Shown piece after piece: positions 52,118 through 60,800 of a stretch of DNA of 64,000 nucleotides. The stretch's first letter is position 1. Each line of letters opens with the position of its first letter. A program made the translations under genes and the position numbers. Source of the DNA: Lutimaribacter_A marinistellae (GTDB lineage Bacteria; Pseudomonadota; Alphaproteobacteria; Rhodobacterales; Rhodobacteraceae); the NCBI RefSeq assembly GCF_042648365.1, contig NZ_JBHRXI010000017.1:186001-250000 (forward strand), read 5' to 3'. The notes beneath the pieces are model-generated. The model worked only from the letters and a program-made list of their open reading frames with translations, was not told where the DNA came from and did not search any database.

Positions 52118-52145
52118 CCGGGCCCCGATAAGGATCGGGGCCCGG
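52118..52145. other. Perfect 12-bp hairpin between binding-protein and permease genes
   Basis: CCGGGCCCCGAT (52118-52129) pairs fully with ATCGGGGCCCGG (52134-52145) around AAGG. It is not followed by a T run on the minus strand. Such hairpins after the binding-protein gene often protect its mRNA and lower permease expression. Confidence 0.8.
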
Positions 52146-52163
52146 TGTTTCAAGCGGAAACGA

Positions 52164-53867
52164 TCAGTCGATGCGGTACCAGTCCGCAACGTTCCACAAT
52201 TCGCTGTCCCAGACGTTCAGAACGACACCGCCCAGCGAGTTTGCATGGGCCGAGAGGCGGCCGCGGTGAACGAGCGGGATCATCGCCCCGCCTTCGATCG
52301 CCATGTCGTTCAGGCGCTTGCCGATTTCGGCGCGGGCGTCTGTGCCGGCGGTCTTGGCCAGCTCGGCGTGCAGCGCGTCATATTCCTCGGAGCACCAGCG
52401 CGAGATGTTCTCGCCCTGCCACTGCGAGTCCGGGCGGGGTGCCTTGTCGCAGAGCATGTTGCCCAGGTAGGATTGCGGGTCGGTGCCGTTGAAGGTGTTG
52501 GCGTACATCTGCACGTCGGCATAGAACTTCTGGAACGTGTCCGGGCTGCCCGGATCGCCGCCGAAGAACACCGATGCGTTGACATTGCGCAGTTCGGTTT
52601 CGATGCCGATTTCGCTCCACCACTGCTTGATCAGCGCCTGGAAGTCCTGGCGGACGGCGTTGGTCGAGGTCTGGTAGAGGATCGACATCGGCTCGCCGTC
52701 CGGGGTTTCCCGCACGCCGTCGCCGTTGGTATCCATGTAACCGGCGTCATCCAGCATCTTGTTGGCGCCCGCGATGTCCTGCGTGGAGCAATCGAAGGTG
52801 TCGGAGTTGAACGCAGCGGGGGCGGGAACCCAGTTGCAGGTCACCTTGCCGGCCTGGCCATAGCCGATCTCGACCAGCAGCGGGCGGTCGATCGCCATCG
52901 ACATGGCCTTGTACACCGCCGGATCCTTGAGGAAGGGATGCGGGTGCATCGCGGTGGAGCGCTCGCCCTCGGGCAGGTCCGACGAGGCGTCGGTCTGGTT
53001 GAGCATGATGCGCTCGACCAGTGGACCGAAGCCCGCGACCGGGGTGCCCTTGCCGCCTGCTTCCATCTGCTGGATCACCTCGGGGGCCAGCTGAAGGTTC
53101 CAGGCATAATCGAATTCGCCCGTTTCCATCACGGCGCGGCCCGCGGCCGTCGCGTCGCCGCCGCCCTTGAAGGTCAGCGTGGCAAAGGCGGGCTTTGCCG
53201 GGTCGCGGTAGTTCTGGTTGGCTTCCATCTGGATCACGTCGTTGGGACGGAAGTCCGTCACCACGAAGGGGCCGGTGCCGATGGGGCCGAAATTCTGCTC
53301 GGTGCATTCGGGGGCCTTGGCGCCCATGCAATCGGCGAATTGCGCGGCCTGGATGATCGGGCTTTCGCCGCCGACGAACGGGCCGTAGGGGAAGGGGGTG
53401 GGCTTGTCGAATGTTACCTTGACGGTCATGTCGTCGACGACATCGACGCTGGTCACGCCTTCGAACTTGGTCAGCTGGGCGCAGCCGCCTTCGGGATGCA
53501 TGCAGTAATCGGCGGTGAACTTGACGTCATTGGCGGTGAAATCGCTACCATCGGACCACTTGATGCCGGGCTTGATCTTCCATGTGATCGAGGTCAGGTC
53601 CTCGCTCACGCCGCCATTGTCGACGGTGGGAATCTCTTCGGCGAGGTAGGGCACCATGTTGCCGTTCTGGTCATAGCGCGCCAGCGGCTCGATGATGAGC
53701 GAGGCCGATTCCACATCCTTGGTGCCGCCCGACAGGAACGGGTTCAGGATCGACGGCGCCTGCCAGTAGATGATGCTGACATTGCCGTCCGACCCACGCT
53801 CGGCCATGGCCATCGGCGCAAGCGCGGTGCTGGCGATGGCACCTAGCAATAGGGCTTTGATCTTCAT
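52164..53867 (-). CDS. Peptide-type ABC transporter substrate-binding protein (SBP family 5)
   Basis: A 567-residue periplasmic binding protein with a clear signal peptide (MKIKALLLGAIASTALAPMAMA). The mature start includes VSIIYWQAPSILNPFLSGGT and LIIEPLARYDQNGNMVPYLAEEIPT, the SBP_bac_5 pattern, and later IKPGIKWSDGSDFTANDVKFT. Ligands of this family include di- and oligopeptides, opines and some metals complexes; which one cannot be read. AAGGAG lies 8 bases before the ATG. It is the first gene of a three-gene minus-strand operon; the ATPase gene is divergent, 290 bases away. Confidence 0.93.
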   Translation of the reverse strand: MKIKALLLGAIASTALAPMAMAERGSDGNVSIIYWQAPSILNPFLSGGTKDVESASLIIEPLARYDQNGNMVPYLAEEIPTVDNGGVSEDLTSITWKIKPGIKWSDGSDFTANDVKFTADYCMHPEGGCAQLTKFEGVTSVDVVDDMTVKVTFDKPTPFPYGPFVGGESPIIQAAQFADCMGAKAPECTEQNFGPIGTGPFVVTDFRPNDVIQMEANQNYRDPAKPAFATLTFKGGGDATAAGRAVMETGEFDYAWNLQLAPEVIQQMEAGGKGTPVAGFGPLVERIMLNQTDASSDLPEGERSTAMHPHPFLKDPAVYKAMSMAIDRPLLVEIGYGQAGKVTCNWVPAPAAFNSDTFDCSTQDIAGANKMLDDAGYMDTNGDGVRETPDGEPMSILYQTSTNAVRQDFQALIKQWWSEIGIETELRNVNASVFFGGDPGSPDTFQKFYADVQMYANTFNGTDPQSYLGNMLCDKAPRPDSQWQGENISRWCSEEYDALHAELAKTAGTDARAEIGKRLNDMAIEGGAMIPLVHRGRLSAHANSLGGVVLNVWDSELWNVADWYRID

Positions 53868-54157
53868 TAATACACTCCTTGTTGGACACGTATGGTGCCT
53901 CGATTATCGCCACGTTAGCCGTGGCGTGCTGTATGTGCCGGAATGGGCAAGTTCCTGAAAACCTTGAACACCGCAGAGCCGTGTCGCGAAATCCAGCTGT
54001 CCCCATCGCCCGGATACGTGGGGTATCGAAACAGAACGCGCGAAAATTGCAAGACTTGCCGTAGGAAAACCCTTCATTGCGTTTGACTTTGCATTGCGCT
54101 GCGCCCTAGCGTTTGACATCCCGCTTCTTTCATTTGCAGCCACAGGAGAGCGCCCCC

Positions 54158-55990
54158 GTGCTGGATACCCCCTCTGCCCACCCGATCGCCCAGATCCGGA
54201 ATCTCAGGGTCGAGTTCCAGACCAAGGATGGCCCCGTCGTGGGGGTCGAGGATGTCAGCTTCGAGGTGGCGCCGGGCGAAACGGTCTGCATCGTCGGCGA
54301 ATCCGGGTCGGGCAAATCCGTGTCGTCGCTGTCTTTGATGCGTTTGGTCGAGTTCGGGGGCGGCGAGATTTCCGGCGGTACATTGCTGTTCGATCGGCGC
54401 GATGGCGGCGAGACGGATCTTGCCAAGGTCGATCAGGACCTGATGAAGCAGATCCGCGGCAACGAGATCGGCATGATCTTTCAGGAGCCGATGACAGCGC
54501 TCAACCCCGTTTTCACCGTGGGCCGGCAGCTTACCGAGGGGCTGCGCGTGCACAAGGGGCTGAGCCGCGCCAAGGCCGAGGAGCGCGCGCTGGAGCTGTT
54601 GCGGCAGGTGCGCATCCCCGAGCCCGAGCGGCGGTTGCAGCAATATCCGCATGAACTGTCCGGCGGGATGCGCCAGCGGGTGGTGATCGCGATGGCGATG
54701 GCCTGCGAGCCGCGGTTGCTGATCGCGGATGAACCGACCACGGCGCTGGATGTGACGATCCAGGCCGAGATCCTGGCGCTGATGGACCGGCTGAAGCGGG
54801 AAACCGGCACGGCGGTGATGTTCATCACCCATGATATGGCCGTGGTCGCGCAGATGGCGGACCGGGTCGTCGTCATGTATCGCGGCAACAAGGTCGAAGA
54901 GGGGCCGGTCGAGCAGATATTCAACGCGCCGCAACACGATTACACCAAGGCGCTGCTGGCCGCGGTGCCCAAGCTGGGCGAGATGCGCGGCAAGGCTGCG
55001 CCCGAACCGATGAAGCTTTTGGGCGTCGAGGGGCAGAAAATCGCCCCCATTCCGGGTACGGACAGCGTCCTGTTGCGGGTCAAGGGGCTGACGACACGGT
55101 TCCCGGTCAAGGGCGGGTTCCTGCGCCGCGTCGTGGCGAATGTCCACGCGGTGGAGGACGTGTCGTTCACCATCAACAAGGGCCAGACATTGAGCCTGGT
55201 GGGTGAATCGGGATGCGGCAAATCCTCGGCCGGGCGGTCGATCCTGCGGCTGGTCGAGCCTTTGTCGGGCGAGATCGACCTTGATGGCGTCGACGTGATG
55301 AAGCTGGACCAGTCGGGGCTGCGCAAGGCGCGGCTCGACATGCAGATGATCTTTCAGGATCCGTTCGCGTCGCTCAATCCGCAGATGCAGCTTGTCGACC
55401 AGGTGGCGGAACCTCTGCGCAACTATGACATCGCGTCGGGATCAGAGCTGCACGACCGGGTGGCGAACCTGTTCGACCGGGTGCATTTGCCGCGCAGTTT
55501 CATGCGACGCTTCCCGCATGAAATGTCGGGCGGACAGCGTCAGCGCATCGCCATCGCCCGCGCGCTGGCGCTGAACCCGAAGCTGATCATCGCGGATGAG
55601 GCCGTATCGGCGCTGGACGTGTCGGTGCAGGCGCAGGTTCTCAACCTGATGATGGAGCTTCAGGCTGAACTGGGTCTCAGCTACCTGTTCATCAGCCATG
55701 ATATGGCCGTAGTCGAACGCGTCAGCCATCATGTCGGCGTGATGTACCTTGGTCGTATCGTTGAGCTGGGGCCGCGAGCCCGCGTGTTCGAGAATCCTCA
55801 GCATCCTTATACGCAGGCGCTGATGAAGGCCGTTCCGATCGCGGATCCTGCGCGGCGGAAATCCGAAAAGGACCTCAACTTCAAACCGATCCCGTCGCCG
55901 ATTCACCCGATGGGCCATGATCCGGCGCCGTCGGAATATCGCGAGGTCGAGCCGGGCCACTATGTCCTGACCACCGACAGCGGCTATTGA
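54158..55990 (+). CDS. Double ABC ATPase (DppD-DppF fusion type)
   Basis: A 610-residue cytosolic protein joining two ABC ATPase domains. First domain: Walker A GESGSGKS, signature LSGGMRQR, Walker B LLIADEPTTALD. Second: Walker A GESGCGKS, signature MSGGQRQR, IIADEAVSALD. Both have the C-terminal oligopeptide/dipeptide-type extension. This replaces the separate DppD and DppF ATPases and energises the divergent importer. The start is GTG 54158 with AGGAGAG 8 bases upstream; an upstream TTG at 54113 is not supported. The convergent PRC-barrel gene is separated by a bidirectional terminator. Confidence 0.93.
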   Translation: MLDTPSAHPIAQIRNLRVEFQTKDGPVVGVEDVSFEVAPGETVCIVGESGSGKSVSSLSLMRLVEFGGGEISGGTLLFDRRDGGETDLAKVDQDLMKQIRGNEIGMIFQEPMTALNPVFTVGRQLTEGLRVHKGLSRAKAEERALELLRQVRIPEPERRLQQYPHELSGGMRQRVVIAMAMACEPRLLIADEPTTALDVTIQAEILALMDRLKRETGTAVMFITHDMAVVAQMADRVVVMYRGNKVEEGPVEQIFNAPQHDYTKALLAAVPKLGEMRGKAAPEPMKLLGVEGQKIAPIPGTDSVLLRVKGLTTRFPVKGGFLRRVVANVHAVEDVSFTINKGQTLSLVGESGCGKSSAGRSILRLVEPLSGEIDLDGVDVMKLDQSGLRKARLDMQMIFQDPFASLNPQMQLVDQVAEPLRNYDIASGSELHDRVANLFDRVHLPRSFMRRFPHEMSGGQRQRIAIARALALNPKLIIADEAVSALDVSVQAQVLNLMMELQAELGLSYLFISHDMAVVERVSHHVGVMYLGRIVELGPRARVFENPQHPYTQALMKAVPIADPARRKSEKDLNFKPIPSPIHPMGHDPAPSEYREVEPGHYVLTTDSGY

Positions 55991-56009
55991 TCGCCGAGCC
56001 GCGCAAGAA

Positions 56010-56035
56010 AAAGCGCCCCGCAAATGGGGCGCTTT
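56010..56035. terminator. Bidirectional terminator
   Basis: Perfect 10-bp stem AAAGCGCCCC (56010-56019) / GGGGCGCTTT (56026-56035) with loop GCAAAT. The A run on the left gives a T run for minus-strand transcripts, and TTTCC follows on the right. It ends both the double ATPase gene and the convergent PRC-barrel gene. Confidence 0.85.
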
Positions 56036-56057
56036 CCTGGAAAAGAGGCGCGACCGA

Positions 56058-56510
56058 TTAGTCCCACCAACCTTCGTCGACACCTTCGCGCGCCTCGAGG
56101 TCTTCCTCGTTCAGGCGGGTGACGATGGCATAGCTGCGGTCGTCAACGGGCACGAGCTTGGCTTCGTCGATTTTCAGCATCACGTGCTTGTCACCGATGT
56201 CGAGAAAACCGCCGACTTCGGCCACGATCCCGATCATCTGGCCGTTCTTGTCAAGCACGACGTCCTCGATCTCGCCGATCTGGTTCCAGTCGTCGCCCAG
56301 CGTTTCGTAGGCCATCGAGCCCCATTCGCCTTCGTCATGGGCTTCGTTGGTGGTGTAGACCTGCCCGCCAGTGATGTCGCGGGTGCGGATCAGCTCGGCG
56401 TAATCGACGTCTTTCATGCTGTCGCGCTTGTCCATGGTGCTGTGGTTGTCCGCGAAGACAGGTGCAGCGGCGATGGTCAGGGCGATTGCGGAAATCGTCA
56501 GATTTTTCAT
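56058..56510 (-). CDS. Exported PRC-barrel domain protein
   Basis: A 150-residue protein with a signal peptide (KNLTISAIALTIAAAPVFA) and an acidic mature part. The C-terminal PRC-barrel pattern is visible: WNQIGEIEDVVLDKNGQMIGIVAEVGGFLDIGDKHVMLKI, where the barrel folds around the DVVLDKNGQ turn. PRC-barrel proteins bind partner proteins or RNA; here the signal peptide points to the periplasm. Function unknown. The gene is divergent from argE. Confidence 0.85.
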   Translation of the reverse strand: MKNLTISAIALTIAAAPVFADNHSTMDKRDSMKDVDYAELIRTRDITGGQVYTTNEAHDEGEWGSMAYETLGDDWNQIGEIEDVVLDKNGQMIGIVAEVGGFLDIGDKHVMLKIDEAKLVPVDDRSYAIVTRLNEEDLEAREGVDEGWWD

Positions 56511-56634
56511 AGCTATATCCTTCTTTCTGGTTGCTTCGAAGTCTCAACGTGGCGCTTGGAGGATTGTTCCCGGTCGGGCTATGCTTTATTTCGAACCGAA
56601 CCGAGTACCGCCCTAATTTCCCGGAAAGATCTGC

Positions 56635-57798
56635 ATGACCGATCGTCTCTCTCCCCGCGACCTGATGGCCAAGCTGGTCTCGTTCCCGACCGTCAGTCGC
56701 GACACGAACCTGCCGCTTGTCGACTGGGTCGAACAATACCTTGCCGGGCACGGCATCGAGGCGCATCGCTGGCCCGACCCGCAGCAGCCCGAGAAGGTCG
56801 CGCTGTTTGCGCATGTCGGCCCGTGGGAGGAGGGCGCCATCGTGTTGTCCGGGCATACGGATGTCGTTCCGGTCGATGGTCAGCCTTGGGACAGCGACCC
56901 GTTCGAAGTGGTGGAGCGCGACGGCAAGCTGTACGGGCGCGGCACATGCGACATGAAGGGGTTCGATGCGTTGGCGATCTGGGCGCTGGTCGAGGCGAAA
57001 CATGCCGGCGTGAAACGCCCCCTGCAGTTGGCGCTCAGCTTCGACGAAGAGGTCGGATGCACCGGCGCACCGCCGATGATCGAGGCGATGCAGCCCGTTC
57101 TGCCCAAGGGCGCGGCGGTGATCGTGGGCGAGCCGTCGATGATGAGGGCAGTGACAGGCCACAAGGGCGGTTTTGGCTATGACACGCATGTGGTTGGGTT
57201 CGAGGTGCACAGCTCGATCATGCATACGGGCGTCAACGCCATCATGTCCGCGGCGCCGCTGATCGACTGGGCCAATCACCGCAATGCCGAGTGCATGGGG
57301 GCCGAGCCTTCGGAGATGGCGGCAATGTTCGACCCGCCTTTCACCACCTCGCATGTGGGGCAGATCACCGGTGGCACGGCGCATAACATCACCGCCAAGG
57401 ATTGCTGGTTCGCGATGGATTTCCGCGTTGTGCCCGGAGAAGACCCCGCGGCGTGGCGTGATGCCTATTTCGAGAAGGTGCGCGAGGTCGAGGCGCAGAT
57501 GCAGGCGGTTCACCCCGATGCGCGGATTGACCTGTCGGAACGGTTTCGTGTGCCTGCCCTTCAACCCGAAGAGCAGGGCGAGGCCGAGGCGTTGGTGCGG
57601 GCGCTGACCGGCGACAACGGAGTTCACGTTGTCAGCTACGGCACCGAGGCCGGGCAATTCCAGGAAGCGGGATACTCTGCCGTGATCTGCGGCCCGGGCG
57701 ACATTGCGCAGGCGCATCAGCCCAATGAATACATCACTGTCGCGCAGTTCGAAGCGGGGCATGATTTCATGCGGCGGCTGGTCGAACGTCTGACCTGA
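56635..57798 (+). CDS. argE: Acetylornithine deacetylase (ArgE-like, M20 family)
   Basis: A 387-residue cytosolic zinc deacylase of the M20 family, closest to ArgE: LSGHTDVVPVDGQPWDSDPF with the metal His/Asp, YGRGTCDMKG, SFDEEVGCTG with the catalytic Glu pair, and GEPSMMRAVTGHKG. In arginine synthesis it releases acetate from N-acetylornithine. Relatives acting on other N-acyl amino acids look alike, so the assignment is probable rather than proven. It precedes a MarR gene and three further M20 genes. Confidence 0.88.
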   Translation: MTDRLSPRDLMAKLVSFPTVSRDTNLPLVDWVEQYLAGHGIEAHRWPDPQQPEKVALFAHVGPWEEGAIVLSGHTDVVPVDGQPWDSDPFEVVERDGKLYGRGTCDMKGFDALAIWALVEAKHAGVKRPLQLALSFDEEVGCTGAPPMIEAMQPVLPKGAAVIVGEPSMMRAVTGHKGGFGYDTHVVGFEVHSSIMHTGVNAIMSAAPLIDWANHRNAECMGAEPSEMAAMFDPPFTTSHVGQITGGTAHNITAKDCWFAMDFRVVPGEDPAAWRDAYFEKVREVEAQMQAVHPDARIDLSERFRVPALQPEEQGEAEALVRALTGDNGVHVVSYGTEAGQFQEAGYSAVICGPGDIAQAHQPNEYITVAQFEAGHDFMRRLVERLT

Positions 57799-57858
57799 TC
57801 CTGCCCATCCTTTCGGACTGAGCGGGTTTCCGCTTTGGCGGAAATCAACGGAGGTGTC

Positions 57859-58392
57859 ATGACCGACCCCAAATCTTTACTTGCCACGCAGTCAGACAGC
57901 GCTCAGGATCTGGCAATGTCAGAATTGCCGACCGAAAATTCCAGATTGTCGTCGCTGAAGGCCAACGACATCCCGACCGGGGTCCTGTTGCAGGTTGCGG
58001 GGCGGGTCGCTGCCGAGGCGTTGGACCGGACGGGACGCGATTTCGGCGTGTCCGGGGGGCATCTGTCTCTTCTCGGAATGATCGTGCGTTTTCCGGGCCT
58101 GCCGCAATCGTCCTATGGCGCGATCCTTGTTCTGAACGATGCAACGCTTGGCCGCTACGCGATGCGGTTGGAGGAAAAAGGCCTGGTAGAGCGGCATCGC
58201 GGCGATCAGGACAGCAGAACGGTCATGCTGACGCCGACCCAAGAGGGGCTGGCGGTCTTCAAGGAATTGAGGCAACGTCTGACCAGCGTCGCTTCCGAGT
58301 TCAGGGATGGCATGCCTGCTGGCCGCTACGAAGAGCTGTTCGAGCTGCTGGCCGAATTCCTGCACTCTCGGAACTGGACGCTGCCGGGGTGA
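57859..58392 (+). CDS. MarR family transcriptional regulator
   Basis: A 177-residue regulator with a winged helix-turn-helix: LSLLGMIVRFPGLPQSSYGAIL, NDATLGRYAMRLEEKGLVERHRGDQDSRTVMLTPT, the wing being DQDSRTVML. ATG 57859 has GGAGG 5 bases upstream; a longer frame with GTG/ATG at 57835 is possible. It sits just upstream of three M20 amidohydrolase genes (38 bases before the first) and probably controls them. A ligand has not been identified. Confidence 0.9.
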   Translation: MTDPKSLLATQSDSAQDLAMSELPTENSRLSSLKANDIPTGVLLQVAGRVAAEALDRTGRDFGVSGGHLSLLGMIVRFPGLPQSSYGAILVLNDATLGRYAMRLEEKGLVERHRGDQDSRTVMLTPTQEGLAVFKELRQRLTSVASEFRDGMPAGRYEELFELLAEFLHSRNWTLPG

Positions 58393-58430
58393 CTTCGGCC
58401 CCGATGCCAGTCCAGCGAGGGAGAGGTTGA

Positions 58431-59597
58431 ATGCCCGTAAAGAACCGGTTCGCCGAAATGCATGACGAGATCACCGGCTGGCGCCGACATCTGCATGCCC
58501 ATCCCGAATTGCTGTATGACGTGCACGAGACGGCCGCCTTCGTCCAGGAGCGGCTGAAAGAGTTCGGCGTCGACGAGATTACCCCCGGCATCGGCCGCAC
58601 CGGCGTGGTCGCGGTCATCAAGGGCAAGACGGATACCAAGGGGCGGGTGATCGGCCTGCGGGCCGACATGGATGCCCTGCCGATCGAAGAGGCCTCGGGC
58701 GTCGACTATGCCTCGACCGTACCGGGCAAGATGCATGCCTGCGGCCATGACGGGCACACGTCTATCCTGCTGGGTGCGGCCAAGTACCTGTCCGAAACTC
58801 GTAACTTCGACGGCACCGCGGTTCTGATCTTTCAGCCTGCCGAGGAAGGTGGGGCCGGAGGCAAGGCCATGGTCGATGACGGCATGATGGATCGCTGGGG
58901 GATCCAGGAGGTCTATGGCTTGCACAACATGCCGGGCCTGCCGGTGGGGCAGATCGCTGTCCGCCCCGGTCCCCTGCTGGCCAGTTCCGACGAGTTCGAG
59001 ATCGTCGTGACTGGCAAGGGCGGGCATGCCGCCGCCCCGCATGACGCCATCGACACGACGCTGGTCGCCTCGCAGGTCGTCGTGTCCCTGCACTCCATCG
59101 TTTCGCGCAACGTCGACCCGATCAAGCGCGTGGTGCTGACGGTCGGGACCTTTCGTACCGATAGCAACGCGTCGAACGTGATCGCGCACACCGCGCGGCT
59201 GGAGGGGACTGTTCGCACGCTTGATCCGGACATGCGCACCCTTGCCGAGGAGCGGGTGCGCCGCGTGGCCGAGGATACGGCCTCGGCCTTTGGCGCGACG
59301 GCCGAGGTTACATGGACGCCCGGCTATCCCGTGACAGTGAATTCCGAGGACGAGACACAACACGCGATCGAGGCCGCGCAGGCGGTTTCGCCGCATGTCG
59401 ATACCGACACGCCGCCGATCATGCCATCGGAAGATTTCGCTTACATGCTCGAGTCGCGGCCGGGCGCATATGTGTTCCTCGGAAATGGTGACACGGCGAT
59501 GTGCCACCATCCTGCATATGTTTTTGACGACGAAGCGATACCGCTGGGATGTTCGTGGTTCGCGGAACTTGTCGAACGCCGCATGCCTGCTGCCTGA
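58431..59597 (+). CDS. M20 family amidohydrolase, tandem copy 1
   Basis: A 388-residue cytosolic metal-dependent amidohydrolase of the hippurate hydrolase/IAA-amino-acid hydrolase type (M20D). Metal ligands: HACGHDGHTS (Cys and His), PAEEGG (Glu), and a His near LHNMPGLPVG. It starts NRFAEMHDEITGWRRHLHAHPEL. It shares its length and most motif positions with the two following genes. It lies 38 bases after the MarR gene. The substrate may be N-acyl or N-aroyl amino acids. Confidence 0.92.
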   Translation: MPVKNRFAEMHDEITGWRRHLHAHPELLYDVHETAAFVQERLKEFGVDEITPGIGRTGVVAVIKGKTDTKGRVIGLRADMDALPIEEASGVDYASTVPGKMHACGHDGHTSILLGAAKYLSETRNFDGTAVLIFQPAEEGGAGGKAMVDDGMMDRWGIQEVYGLHNMPGLPVGQIAVRPGPLLASSDEFEIVVTGKGGHAAAPHDAIDTTLVASQVVVSLHSIVSRNVDPIKRVVLTVGTFRTDSNASNVIAHTARLEGTVRTLDPDMRTLAEERVRRVAEDTASAFGATAEVTWTPGYPVTVNSEDETQHAIEAAQAVSPHVDTDTPPIMPSEDFAYMLESRPGAYVFLGNGDTAMCHHPAYVFDDEAIPLGCSWFAELVERRMPAA

Positions 59598-59608
59598 CGG
59601 AGGACAAG

Positions 59609-60772
59609 ATGCCGATCCGAAACCGCCTTGCCGAACTGCATGAGGAGATCACGGCATGGCGCCGGGACATCCATGCCAATCCTGAAATCCTGTACGAGAC
59701 GCATCGCACCTCGGCGCTGGTGGCCGAGAAGCTGCGCGAATTCGGGTGCGACGAAGTCGTGACGGGGATCGGGCGCACGGGGGTGGTTGGCGTGATCCGC
59801 GGCCGCAACGATACAGCCGGTCGCGTGATCGGGCTGCGTGCGGATATGGACGCGCTGCCGATTCACGAACAGACGGGCAGGGCGTATGCCTCCAGGACGC
59901 CCGGCGCGATGCATGCCTGTGGCCATGACGGGCACACGGCGATGGTGTTGGGCGCGGCCAAGTACCTGTCCGAGACGCGTAACTTCGACGGTACCGCCAT
60001 CGTCATCTTTCAACCCGCCGAAGAAGGCGGCAACGGCGCCAAGGCGATGTGCGATGACGGGATGATGGATCGCTTCGGCGTTCAGGAAGTCTATGCCATG
60101 CACAACGTGCCGGGCCTGCCGACCGGCGAGTTCGCCATCCGTCCCGGTCCGCAACTGGCCGCTGCCGACGAGTTCGATATTGTCGTGGAAGGGCGCGGCG
60201 GGCACGCGGCGGAACCGCATGAGGCGGTCGATACCACGGTGATGCTTGCGCAGCTGATCGTCGCGCTGCAAACGGTCGTTTCGCGCAATGCCGATCCGGT
60301 CGAGCAGGGTGTTCTGTCGGTGACGTCGGTCGAAACCTCGTCCAAGGCGTTCAATGTGATCCCGCAAACCGCGCGTCTGCGCGGCACGGTGCGCACCCAT
60401 TCCGAAGACATGCGCGTGATGATCGAACGCCGCCTGACCGAGGTTGCGGCTGGAATCGCGGCGACGTTCGGGGGGCGGGCCGAAGTGACCTATACCCACG
60501 GCGTGCCGGTGACGATCAATGCCGAGGAGCAGACGGATCATGCCCGCAACGCCGCCATTGCCGTGTCGGGCGGGTGCGCGCTGGCCCCTCTGGTGATGGG
60601 CGGAGAGGATTTCTCGTTCATGCTTCAGGAGCGTCCCGGCGCCTTCATGGTGCTGGGAAACGGGGACAGTGCCGGGCTGCATCACCCGGAATACGATTTC
60701 AACGACGCGATCATCCCCACAGGATGTTCGTGGTTCGTCGAGATGGTCGAACGGCGGATGCCCGTCGCGTGA
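59609..60772 (+). CDS. M20 family amidohydrolase, tandem copy 2
   Basis: A 387-residue M20D paralogue, clearly related to the genes on both sides. HACGHDGHTA, PAEEGGNGAK and MHNVPGLPTG hold the metal ligands. The start NRLAELHEEITAWRRDIHANPEI is nearly the same as in copy 3. ATG 59609 follows GGAGGACAAG and lies 11 bases after the stop of copy 1, so it is cotranscribed. Substrate unknown; differences from copy 1 are concentrated outside the metal sites. Confidence 0.92.
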   Translation: MPIRNRLAELHEEITAWRRDIHANPEILYETHRTSALVAEKLREFGCDEVVTGIGRTGVVGVIRGRNDTAGRVIGLRADMDALPIHEQTGRAYASRTPGAMHACGHDGHTAMVLGAAKYLSETRNFDGTAIVIFQPAEEGGNGAKAMCDDGMMDRFGVQEVYAMHNVPGLPTGEFAIRPGPQLAAADEFDIVVEGRGGHAAEPHEAVDTTVMLAQLIVALQTVVSRNADPVEQGVLSVTSVETSSKAFNVIPQTARLRGTVRTHSEDMRVMIERRLTEVAAGIAATFGGRAEVTYTHGVPVTINAEEQTDHARNAAIAVSGGCALAPLVMGGEDFSFMLQERPGAFMVLGNGDSAGLHHPEYDFNDAIIPTGCSWFVEMVERRMPVA

Positions 60773-60800
60773 CCATGATCATGACCAAAGGAGAGCAGAC

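Noticed and set aside
52245..53846. 533-codon plus-strand frame opposite the ABC binding protein
   Set aside because: The minus-strand gene has a signal peptide and SBP_bac_5 motifs. The plus-strand frame has no such support.
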